From contig WBSF01000001.1 of the NCBI GenBank assembly GCA_008923315.1, positions 1 through 64,000 on the forward strand: a stretch of 64,000 bases of DNA. The letters are read 5' to 3'. Source of the DNA: Betaproteobacteria bacterium SCN1. GTDB taxonomy: Bacteria > Pseudomonadota > Gammaproteobacteria > Burkholderiales > Thiobacillaceae. Under the pieces are notes generated by a model. That model was not told where the DNA came from. It was given only the letters and a program-made list of their open reading frames with translations, and searched no databases. Position numbers and translations under genes: made by a program. This document shows positions 57,258 through 64,000 of the stretch, one piece after another (within the stretch, counting starts at the first letter, position 1; the number at the start of each line of letters is the position of its first letter).

Positions 57258-57327
57258 GCCTAACGTAGAAGTCACCGGCGCTGCGCGGCTTTATCGCGCA
57301 GCGTCCGTGTGGACTGGCGGGTTAGGT
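57258..57327 (-). repeat. attC site 4
   Basis: 70 bases from GCCTAAC to GTTAGGT with central stem CGCTGCGCG ... CGCGCAGCG. The gene upstream on the minus strand takes its TAA stop from the GTTAGGT end. Confidence 0.85.
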
Positions 57328-57867
57328 CTCTGCGCCACTATGACCACAATGCTGAATGATAAACGCTTTGCCATGCTGAACTCGGCCACTCACGGGGAGC
57401 GCTGCCAAGTCAGGGAACGCGTTTATGGCGTCTGCAAAAACTGGTTCAGTTTTCGGAAAATGCTCTGGATGCGCCGCGATATACCAGAGTTGAAACGCCT
57501 GCATATAGCAAGACGTTGCTTGAATATCTCCGCAGTCAAGCACGGCGACAAACATCATGTGCTCACTGTCTACTTCCTCGAATCGGAGTACGCCATCTGG
57601 ATCGTGGTTCGCGTGTTTGAAGAAATTCCACGCTTTGTGAAGGACGTTCTTTAGGTCCCTTGTCGACAAGCCAGCGTCGTCACGCATTCGGGTGCGCCAA
57701 GACGTGCCAGCATTTCTGTGCTCCGCGACATCCGCAAGAATACTTCCTGCGGAGGCGGCCAAAGTGTGAACGACTACTGGGTCGGCACCCGAGAAAAATA
57801 AACGAATTGCTTCGTTCAGTTGTCGAACTGCTGCGTCGAGCTTGGAAATGGCAATTCTAGAACTCAT
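57322..57867 (-). CDS. unknown protein, second gene of a two-gene cassette
   Basis: A 181-residue soluble protein of unknown family, start MSSRIAISKLDAAVRQLNEA, overlapping the upstream lipoprotein stop by 4 bases. The middle contains DLKNVLHKAWNFFKHANHD; no catalytic motif is clear. Its TAA lies in attC site 4. Confidence 0.68.
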   Translation of the reverse strand: MSSRIAISKLDAAVRQLNEAIRLFFSGADPVVVHTLAASAGSILADVAEHRNAGTSWRTRMRDDAGLSTRDLKNVLHKAWNFFKHANHDPDGVLRFEEVDSEHMMFVAVLDCGDIQATSCYMQAFQLWYIAAHPEHFPKTEPVFADAINAFPDLAALPVSGRVQHGKAFIIQHCGHSGAET

Positions 57868-58502
57868 CGTTCGGCAGGGAGAATTGTGCACCGAGTGGAA
57901 CCGCTCTTTCCAGGAAAGTCTTCGAAGAGGGCTTTAATCATGGTTGGCATCACGGCGGCGATTTGGCCTTTGGAACCTGCGCTTGTGACTTGGGCCTCGT
58001 AGACTTTCTTGATTTTCCCGCCAGAGAGTTCGGCTCTATCAAGGAGGTCGACACGCAAATATCTGGAAAACACGGTATCGGAGCGGGTACCGGTACCGAC
58101 GACACCATACGTGGGGGTGTTGTACGTGGTGCCGCTGTATGTTGCGTAACTTCCGTAGGTGTTTAGCGTTCCCGACGTATAGCTTGAGGATGTTCCGGTT
58201 TGACCGATGATGGGGTATGACGAAACAACCTCTTTTCCACTGTCTATGCCGTACTCGAAGAACAGGACGACCTCTGCCTCACTGACGGGAGCCTCAGCAA
58301 AACCTTTCTTGTTCAGTTCATTTTTGATCTGCTGTGCATAAGCTTTGTACTCGAGACTGCCCTCTTGCTCTTTCAGTGGAAGTACAGCGTACTTGACGGG
58401 TTCTGCTCGGATTGGAAGTTCGTGAAAAACCGCGACATTGGATTTGACCATCGCGCAGCCTGAAATAAGCAGGGCACAAAGAATTGCAACTATGGCTTGC
58501 AT
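57864..58502 (-). CDS. lipoprotein, first gene of a two-gene cassette
   Basis: A 212-residue lipoprotein with lipobox LLISGC near residue 16, resembling DUF4136-like periplasmic lipoproteins. A Ser/Thr/Tyr/Gly-rich low-complexity stretch runs from about residue 105 to 140. Overlap with the next gene suggests the pair was captured together. Confidence 0.72.
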   Translation of the reverse strand: MQAIVAILCALLISGCAMVKSNVAVFHELPIRAEPVKYAVLPLKEQEGSLEYKAYAQQIKNELNKKGFAEAPVSEAEVVLFFEYGIDSGKEVVSSYPIIGQTGTSSSYTSGTLNTYGSYATYSGTTYNTPTYGVVGTGTRSDTVFSRYLRVDLLDRAELSGGKIKKVYEAQVTSAGSKGQIAAVMPTMIKALFEDFPGKSGSTRCTILPAER

Positions 58503-58518
58503 AAATCCTCCTGAAGAG

Positions 58519-58596
58519 ACCTAACGTAGAGCTAACCGGCGGCGCTTTAGCGCCGTCCAGCGACCGGAGGGAGCGCGGTTGAGCGCCGGGTTAGAC
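58519..58596 (-). repeat. attC site 5
   Basis: 78 bases from ACCTAAC to GTTAGAC; central stem GGCGGCGCTTTAGCGCCGTC. Confidence 0.82.
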
Positions 58597-58606
58597 ATTT
58601 TTGGAG

Positions 58607-59062
58607 CTATTGCAACGATTGGCATGAATTGCATTTTTCTTCTTTGTATCTCGTCTCGCAGAGTTCTTTCAGCCTCTCCTTTTCAATACCAGACGATCGA
58701 TATTTGGCGAGGCGCTCGCAATTAGATTCAGACAGCCAATTTACGGGATGCTCTAACAGTTGATACTTCTTGTTTAGAAAGCACAAAACGTAATGATCGC
58801 TAAAATTACTCCGACCACGGCCTCCTTCGGAGAACCTACCCGTTTCGACGTTGCCAATGCGGCTAGACTCTTCTGCTGTTAGCGAAGTATGAGAAAGTCT
58901 TTGCGCTTCAGCTAAACACGCTTTCTGATCCGCAATTTCCACTTCTCTAGTTGTCCCGACAGGAGCCATCAAAGTGTATGCGTGCTTTGGGATAGCGCAA
59001 CCAGTAAGGCCGACAACAAACAGAAAAAAAATGGCCAATGTTTGAACAAGGCTTTTTCGCAT
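58607..59062 (-). CDS. Cys-rich lipoprotein, cassette gene
   Basis: A 151-residue lipoprotein; signal MRKSLVQTLAIFFLF, lipobox VGLTGC. The mature part has several cysteines, with four near the C-terminus (SNCERL, LCETR, KCNSCQ). Function unknown. The ATG at 59062 is 13 bases from attC site 6. Confidence 0.7.
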   Translation of the reverse strand: MRKSLVQTLAIFFLFVVGLTGCAIPKHAYTLMAPVGTTREVEIADQKACLAEAQRLSHTSLTAEESSRIGNVETGRFSEGGRGRSNFSDHYVLCFLNKKYQLLEHPVNWLSESNCERLAKYRSSGIEKERLKELCETRYKEEKCNSCQSLQ

Positions 59063-59074
59063 GTGGGCTCTGAT

Positions 59075-59134
59075 GTCTAACACCTGAGTTAAGCCGCGCC
59101 GCGAAGCGGCGTCGGCTTGGACGAATTGTTAGGG
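59075..59134 (-). repeat. attC site 6
   Basis: 60 bases from GTCTAAC to GTTAGGG; central CGCCGCGAAGCGGCG stem with AAGCCG / CGGCTT arms. Nearly identical in plan to the aadA-type attC. Confidence 0.92.
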
Positions 59135-59467
59135 CGCACAGGTCTGAACTCCGCCTGCCTCTGCAACCCACATGAGCATGAAGAGTAGCGGCACTGCAAG
59201 GACCAAGCTAAGTACGGCAGCTCCGGCCGCGCCATCGCGCGTGCGCGCCCAACCGACAGGGCCGGCCCCAACGAATAGCAGGAGCGCGACGCCTGCTGCC
59301 CACCACGACCCGGTGAGTAGTGGTTCGGCAACTTCGAGTGAGCCGGTTCCACCCTTGCCGTCGAATGCGCAACCAGCGCGCCAGCTCAGCTGATACACCA
59401 CAGCAGCCAACGCAATTGCCAGGCCGTAGCCGATGACACCAATCACCCGACGGCGAGCTAGCTTCAT
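59129..59467 (-). CDS. small membrane protein, cassette gene
   Basis: A 112-residue unknown protein with three hydrophobic segments (VIGVIGYGLAIALAAVVY, WWAAGVALLLFVG, AVLSLVLAVPLLFMLMW). TAA comes from attC site 6. It is the most promoter-proximal cassette. Confidence 0.65.
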   Translation of the reverse strand: MKLARRRVIGVIGYGLAIALAAVVYQLSWRAGCAFDGKGGTGSLEVAEPLLTGSWWAAGVALLLFVGAGPVGWARTRDGAAGAAVLSLVLAVPLLFMLMWVAEAGGVQTCAP

Positions 59468-59509
59468 GTGCGCCCTAACTATTAATTAGCCGACAAATGC
59501 CGGCGTATT

Positions 59510-59535
59510 GGTTTATCGGACATGTCCGATAAACC
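59510..59535. repeat. 26-base perfect palindrome at the array edge
   Basis: Thirteen bases GGTTTATCGGACA are followed by their exact complement. It lies between the last cassette (start 59467) and the response regulator stop (59624), at the boundary where an integrase would be expected. The rest of the 156-base gap has a degenerate attC-like GCCG/CGGC hairpin near 59493 and no gene. Confidence 0.8.
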
Positions 59536-59623
59536 GGACGACGGAGATAAGTCCATGATTCGTTTGTTCGTCATGCCCAATAACACAGTCGCGGATTCTG
59601 GATAACGATATCGAGGGGTGCGG

Positions 59624-60286
59624 CTAGCGGTTCTCTGTGCGCCCTCCCGGCGCCACCTTGTGCTCCACCGCAAACACCGCCGCCTCCACTCGCGACGACA
59701 GGTTGAGCTTGGCGAGGATGTGGCGGACATGCAGCTTGACGGTGTCGTGGCTGATGTCCAGCGTGCGGGCGATGGCCTTGTTGGATTCGCCGCGCGACAG
59801 GTGGGAGAGGATTTCGCGTTCGCGCGGGGTGAGGGCGTCGAGCAGGGATGTGCTGTCCTGGCCTTTCTGGTCGTAGAGCTTGACCAGCTTGGCGGTCATG
59901 GCGGGCGCGACGACGGTTTCACCGCGCTGGGCGCGCAGGATGGCGTCGACGACTTCGTCGGGTTCCATGCTCTTCAGCAGGTAGCCGTTGGCGCCGCTGC
60001 GCAGCGCACGGGCCAGGTCGTCCTCGGCTTCGGACAGCGTGAGCATGAGGATGGGCAGGTCGAAGCCATCGGCGCGCAGTTGCTGCATGAGGGTGATGCC
60101 GTCGATGCCGGGCATGTTGAGATCGAGCATGAGCACGTCGGGGCGGTGGGCTCTGAGCAGCATGTCGACGTCGTCGGGGCTGCCGGTGAAGGCGGAAACT
60201 TCGATGTCGCCGCTTTGTTCGAGCAGTTCGGTGAGCCCCTTGCGGAAGAGCGTGTGGTCGTCGACGAGGACGATGCGGGTTTTCAT
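59624..60286 (-). CDS. NarL/FixJ-family response regulator
   Basis: A 220-residue regulator: receiver domain with phosphoacceptor Asp55 (LMLDLNMPG) and DD at 9-10, Lys in LLKSMEP, and a C-terminal LuxR-type helix-turn-helix (LTPREREILSHLSRGESNKAIARTL). Its start overlaps the stop of the sensor kinase. NarL-like genes control nitrate/nitrite and redox responses, but the ligand here is not proven. Confidence 0.93.
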   Translation of the reverse strand: MKTRIVLVDDHTLFRKGLTELLEQSGDIEVSAFTGSPDDVDMLLRAHRPDVLMLDLNMPGIDGITLMQQLRADGFDLPILMLTLSEAEDDLARALRSGANGYLLKSMEPDEVVDAILRAQRGETVVAPAMTAKLVKLYDQKGQDSTSLLDALTPREREILSHLSRGESNKAIARTLDISHDTVKLHVRHILAKLNLSSRVEAAVFAVEHKVAPGGRTENR

Positions 60287-61485
60287 GCGGGGTGATCGGG
60301 TTTGCGTTGCGGAAAGACGAGGCGGATGACGGTGCCGCCGGCAGGGCGCGACTCGATGCTGAGCTTGCCGTTCAGCCGCGCGGCACGTTCGCGCATGATG
60401 GTGAGGCCGAAGCTCTTGCCCATGGTGGAGGATTCGTCGTTCTTCTTCTGTACGCCCACGCCGTCGTCGGCGACGTTGACGGAATACTGGCCGTCCTCGA
60501 GGTCGAGGGTGATGACGACATGGCGCGCACGGGCGTGCTTGGCGATGTTGTAGAGCGATTCCTGGATGATGTGGAAGACCTGGATTTCCTCGTCGGGCGA
60601 GAGATTCACGTCCTGCACGAGATTGAGAAAATCGACGTCGGCGTTGGCCTTCTTGCGGAAGCTCTTGGCGAGTTCCTGGATGGCGGGCACGAGGCCGCGC
60701 GGGTTGATGCGATCGCGGTACTGGGTGATGAGATCGCGCAGGTCGGCATAGGCGAGGTCGACGGCTTCCTCCACGTCGCCGAGGTAGCGCGCGGCCTTGG
60801 GGTAGTCCTCATGCCGCATCGCGTCGGACAGCACGGTGAGCCGCATCTTGGCGTAGGCGAGCGTCTGCGCGAGCGAATCGTGGATCTGGTTGGCCAGCAT
60901 CTGGCGTTCGTTCATCAGCGAGATGCGCATGTTCTCACGGGTGAGGCGGGCATTCTCCAGCGCGATGCCGAGGTGCTCGCTGATCGAGCGGAACAGCAGG
61001 CGCACGTCCTCGGGCACGGTCTTGCCTTCTTCGAGGAAGAGGTTGTAGACGCCCATGACCTGGTTCTTGTGCATCAGCGGCACGGCGACCACGGTGTTGC
61101 ACGCGCTGCTGAAGAAGGGGGCGTTGGCCTGCCGCTTGCAGAAGGCGACGTTGTTCCAGCTGCTGACGGTGACTTCGCGTGCGGCCTTGCCGCACACGCC
61201 GCAGTCGACGCTGACGAGCGCCTCGTGCTCGACCAGTTCGTTGGGCAGGCCGAGCGACCCGATCAGCTTGAGGTGGCTGCGGTCGTCGGTGATGACGCGC
61301 ACGGCGCCGGCCTGGGCGCCGGCCAGGCGGATCATGGTGGCGAGAAAGCGGCCCAGCAACTGCTCGACGTTGGCGTCGGTGGACAGGCTGGTGGTGATTT
61401 CCGACAGCACCTTCAGCGCCGGCACGCTCACGTTGCCGGAATCGGTCGGCGTGTGCTGGATCAGCGGGTGGACGTTGTCTTTCAT
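60283..61485 (-). CDS. NarX-like soluble sensor histidine kinase with GAF domain
   Basis: A 400-residue kinase without membrane helices. A GAF domain (about 20-175) carries four cysteines (95, 98, 116, 129), a pattern that could hold an Fe-S cluster or a redox disulfide. A HisKA_3 domain follows with His202 in QIHDSLAQTLAY, and a HATPase domain with VADDGVGV and FGLTIMRERA. It partners the response regulator downstream by a 4-base overlap. Confidence 0.9.
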   Translation of the reverse strand: MKDNVHPLIQHTPTDSGNVSVPALKVLSEITTSLSTDANVEQLLGRFLATMIRLAGAQAGAVRVITDDRSHLKLIGSLGLPNELVEHEALVSVDCGVCGKAAREVTVSSWNNVAFCKRQANAPFFSSACNTVVAVPLMHKNQVMGVYNLFLEEGKTVPEDVRLLFRSISEHLGIALENARLTRENMRISLMNERQMLANQIHDSLAQTLAYAKMRLTVLSDAMRHEDYPKAARYLGDVEEAVDLAYADLRDLITQYRDRINPRGLVPAIQELAKSFRKKANADVDFLNLVQDVNLSPDEEIQVFHIIQESLYNIAKHARARHVVITLDLEDGQYSVNVADDGVGVQKKNDESSTMGKSFGLTIMRERAARLNGKLSIESRPAGGTVIRLVFPQRKPDHPA

Positions 61486-61545
61486 CGGTCGGCCGTTTCG
61501 TTCGGGATATCCAGCATAGCGCCGTTCGTGCTGGCGCCCAAGGGT

Positions 61546-64000
61546 TCAGGGTGCGGCGGCGGGGGCGGGGGCGGTTTCGGCCGGCGCGGGCCGGGACGGT
61601 ACCGGGACCACGACGCTGGGCTCGAGGTCTTCCGGGAATCCGCCTGTGGCCGGCGCTTCCTTGGCGGCGGGATCGGCCTGACTGGTGGCGCCGTCGGGTT
61701 TCTCTTTCAGTGGCCCGCGCGGCGGTGGCGCGGCCGGTTCGACCGGTGGCGGCGTTTCGGCTTCGGCGGGCGCGGCGGCCGGTGCCGGCGGGACGGGCGG
61801 TTGCGGATACAGGTGCGGTTGCAGCTGCGGCAGCAGGGTTTTGAGAATCTGCGCGGTGAGTGCGCTGGTGTAGCCGAACTGGCCGGCGATTTCGCCCGGG
61901 ACCAGCGCGGTGAGCGTGCCGAAGTAGCGGTCGCCCAGATAGAACACGAAGGTGCCGGTGCGGTTGACTACGCGCGATTCAAGCAGCTGGCCGCCACGGC
62001 CGTAGCGCTCGAAGCGGTGGTCGCCGGTACCGGTCTTGCCGCCGATCACGAGCGGGGTGCCGTCGGCGGCTTTCAGCGCGCCGGCGAGACGGCCGGCGGT
62101 GCCGCCCTGGACTACGTTGGCGAGCGCGCGGCGGACGATGCGGGCGACTTCGACCGGCATCAGCCGCTCGCCGGCCGCCGGTTTCTTCGACAGCGTGGTG
62201 TCGTAGGGCGTGTGCGCGGCGAAGTGCAGACGGGTCAGGCTGTCCATGGGCCGCCGCACGCCGTCGTTGACCAGGATGCCCATCAGTTCGGCCAGCGCGG
62301 CGGGACGGTCGCCCGAGCTGCCGATCGAGGTGGCGTAGGACGGCGTGATGTTGTCGAAGGGGTAGCCAAGCCGTTTCCAGTCGTGCAGCAGGCCGTCGAA
62401 GGCCTCCACTTCGATCAGCGACTGGATGCGGATGTCCTGGGCATTCTTGCGGCTGGTCTTGAACAGCCAGTTGTAGACTTCGCGGCGCGCGTCGGCGCCC
62501 TGGTCGTAGAGGGCTTTGAGATCGGTGTCGGGCTTGCCGCGCAGGGTCTGCACGACCCAGAGCTCGAGCGGGTGGATCTGCGACACGTAACCGCGGTCGG
62601 CGAGATCGTAGGCTTCGGGCGCGTGGTCGCGGTAGAGCGCTTCCAGCGTTTTCGGGCTGAGGCTGGCGGCGGTGGGGATGGTCTGCCGCAGCGCATCGAC
62701 GAAGGTGGCGAGATCGGCCTGCGGCTCCAGATAGCGGTACACGGCGGCAAAACGGCGCGGCGTGCGCGTGCGGGCGTAGAGATCGTCCGCCATCTGCGCC
62801 GGGGTCTGAACCTTGTGGCGTTGATAGAAGCGGTTGGTGAAGACCTTGCCTTCCTGGTCGACGAAACGCAGCAGATAGGTTTCGCGCAGCGGGTTGCCCG
62901 CGTCTTCGAGCACGCGCGCCGCCGCACCGGGGGTGGCGCTGGCGTAGTGGCGCACGATGTCGCGCATGATGCGGATGTAGACGAGGTTGACCGAGTTCTT
63001 GGTGGCCTCCCAGACGTCCATGACGCGGCTGTTGTCCTTGGGATCGAAGTTGGCGAAGGTGTGGATGCCGCCACCGGTGAAGAAAGTCTCGGGCGCGGCA
63101 GAATAGGGCCGCGCCATCGCGGCTTCGAGGGTGGCGGCGAGCGGTTCCTGGCGGTTTGCCAGCAGCCGCGCGGCGGTCCACTGGGCGAGCACGTCGCGCT
63201 GCGGCTGCGCCTTCTGCGCCAGCGTCTTGTCGTCGAGTGCGCGGTATTCGCCGTGCAGGCGGGCGATGATTTCCAGATAGGTGACGAGCGTGCGCAGCTT
63301 GGCGGTGGAGCCGAGATCGAGCCGCGCCTGGCTGTTGATGTCGAAAGGCTGGTTGAGGTTGTCGGCCTGGATGCGCAGGCGGTTGCCGGCCGGCGTCTTC
63401 TCGTACAGCGTGAAGCTGTAGATCACCTTGTCGAGCGGGTTGTCGGGCTTGAGCAGGCGAAAGCCGACGAGCCCCGAGGCCGTGGCGGCGTCGAGTCTGG
63501 CCAGGCTCTGCAGATAGCTGCTCACGATCTTCTGCGCGGGCTGGTTGATCGTGGTGTCGACCTTGAGATCGAGCCGGTCGAGGTCGTAGAGCCGCGCTTC
63601 GCCGAGCAATTGGGCGACGCGGATACGCTGCGCGTTGGCGGCTTTCTGGTCGACGAAGCGTGGCGGCGGCGGATCGATCCGATCGCGCGTGGCGCGCAGC
63701 TTGACCGTTTTGGCGCGGTCGGCCAGTGTGCGCGAAATGACGCCGGCGTTGGCGAGCAGGTCGAGATGGTCGTCGGTCAGCGCATCCAGTGCCTTGCGGT
63801 TGGTGGCCAGGTAGTACGACGGCCGGCGTTCGGCGACGATGAGCGACAGCGCGTGCTTGAAGGCGCGGGCGTATTCGGGGTCCCCGGGGTTGCCGGCCAG
63901 GGTGCGGTTGATCTTGTCGAATTCGAGGCCGTACCAGGCCCACAGGCCGTCGCCGACGCCGTTCACCTCACCGTAGCGTGGCGCGGCGGACAGCGGTACG
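61546..64000 (-). CDS. penicillin-binding protein, C-terminal part (runs off the right edge)
   Basis: The reading frame is open to the window end and the true start lies outside. The visible ~818 residues include a transpeptidase domain with GSTAKL (SxxK serine-lysine), a likely SSG/SxN region near TSIGSSGDR, and GGKTGTGD (KTG triad). The N-terminal visible part is an unusual region linked to glycosyltransferase-containing PBPs. The C-terminal ~90 residues are Pro/Ala/Glu-rich. No ORF start at 63966 (GTG) is credible. Confidence 0.82.
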   Translation of the reverse strand, partial: VPLSAAPRYGEVNGVGDGLWAWYGLEFDKINRTLAGNPGDPEYARAFKHALSLIVAERRPSYYLATNRKALDALTDDHLDLLANAGVISRTLADRAKTVKLRATRDRIDPPPPRFVDQKAANAQRIRVAQLLGEARLYDLDRLDLKVDTTINQPAQKIVSSYLQSLARLDAATASGLVGFRLLKPDNPLDKVIYSFTLYEKTPAGNRLRIQADNLNQPFDINSQARLDLGSTAKLRTLVTYLEIIARLHGEYRALDDKTLAQKAQPQRDVLAQWTAARLLANRQEPLAATLEAAMARPYSAAPETFFTGGGIHTFANFDPKDNSRVMDVWEATKNSVNLVYIRIMRDIVRHYASATPGAAARVLEDAGNPLRETYLLRFVDQEGKVFTNRFYQRHKVQTPAQMADDLYARTRTPRRFAAVYRYLEPQADLATFVDALRQTIPTAASLSPKTLEALYRDHAPEAYDLADRGYVSQIHPLELWVVQTLRGKPDTDLKALYDQGADARREVYNWLFKTSRKNAQDIRIQSLIEVEAFDGLLHDWKRLGYPFDNITPSYATSIGSSGDRPAALAELMGILVNDGVRRPMDSLTRLHFAAHTPYDTTLSKKPAAGERLMPVEVARIVRRALANVVQGGTAGRLAGALKAADGTPLVIGGKTGTGDHRFERYGRGGQLLESRVVNRTGTFVFYLGDRYFGTLTALVPGEIAGQFGYTSALTAQILKTLLPQLQPHLYPQPPVPPAPAAAPAEAETPPPVEPAAPPPRGPLKEKPDGATSQADPAAKEAPATGGFPEDLEPSVVVPVPSRPAPAETAPAPAAAP

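Larger units (their letters stand above)
54729..59480 (-). mobile_element. attC cassette array without integrase (CALIN)
   Basis: Seven attC-like sites (54729, 55519, 55914, 56732, 57258, 58519 and 59075) and a possible remnant at 59473 separate eight minus-strand genes. Each site has RYYYAAC-like and GTTRRRY-like ends and an imperfect central dyad, as integron attC do. All cassettes run leftward, so an integrase and its promoter would be expected to the right of 59480; only a two-component system is there. Cassette genes are less GC-rich than their neighbours and mostly unknown. Confidence 0.85.

Noticed and set aside
59480..61545. Integron integrase to the right of the array
   Set aside because: The only genes there are a NarL-type regulator and its kinase; no tyrosine recombinase motifs are seen on either strand.

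Overview
The window is GC-rich, densely coded DNA from what looks like a chemolithotrophic sulfur-oxidising betaproteobacterium (Thiobacillus/Sulfuritalea-like; genus not resolved). The pointers are a complete dsrABEFHCMKLJOPNR-cysG series of the sulfur-oxidising (reverse) type, the betaproteobacterial glnA / DUF4124 / glnL / glnG arrangement, a hemA-prfA-prmC operon, and an HPr-rel-A cassette, a type reported from exosortase-bearing proteobacteria. No rRNA, tRNA or CRISPR array was seen.

Layout. (1) 0.1-6.1 kb, minus strand: housekeeping and envelope genes ttcA, msbA, mgtE, mtgA, aroE and a rhodanese-like gene, several with overlapping stop/start codons. (2) 6.1-15.9 kb, nitrogen control: glnA with a paired NtrC enhancer and a sigma-54 promoter, then a nitric-oxide detoxification unit (norB and ytfE leftward, norR rightward, with NorR boxes and a sigma-54 promoter between them), then DUF4124-glnL-glnG. 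The NO unit sits inside the usual nitrogen cluster. (3) 15.9-19.2 kb: grxD with a strong promoter and an IscR type-1-like operator, then a four-gene HPr-rel-A operon (nucleotidyltransferase, HprK-like kinase, PqqD-like chaperone, secreted candidate substrate). (4) 19.3-22.5 kb: prmC, prfA, hemA. (5) 22.6-26.3 kb: an accessory sulfur operon divergent from dsr: TauD-like dioxygenase, unknown protein, sulfurtransferase, a cysteine-free DsrC paralogue, a Cas6-like protein and a 73-residue protein. (6) 26.3-41.6 kb: the dsr operon with siroheme synthase and a kinase-like gene at its end. Sulfur is presented on DsrC by DsrEFH, DsrAB oxidises it to sulfite, DsrL exchanges electrons with the reductase, and DsrMKJOP links DsrC redox chemistry to the membrane quinone pool; DsrN and CysG supply siroheme/siroamide.

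(7) 41.7-54.7 kb: an OmpA-like protein and a surface-glycan type cluster (TPR-OGT glycosyltransferase, sugar aminotransferase, two beta-propeller paralogues flanking a WbqC-like gene, NeuD-type acyltransferase, two methyltransferases, acyl carrier protein, SDR and adenylating enzyme). (8) 54.7-59.5 kb: an array of seven attC sites carrying small, mostly unknown, minus-strand genes, several lipoproteins or membrane proteins. No integrase is visible, so this is a cassette array lacking integrase (CALIN). (9) 59.6-64 kb: a NarXL-type two-component system and the C-terminal part of a penicillin-binding protein running off the right edge.

The most novel-looking material is the Cas6-like gene in a sulfur operon without CRISPR, the HPr-rel-A operon with an adjacent candidate substrate, the attC array, and a 40-bp composite dyad in the dsrA leader.
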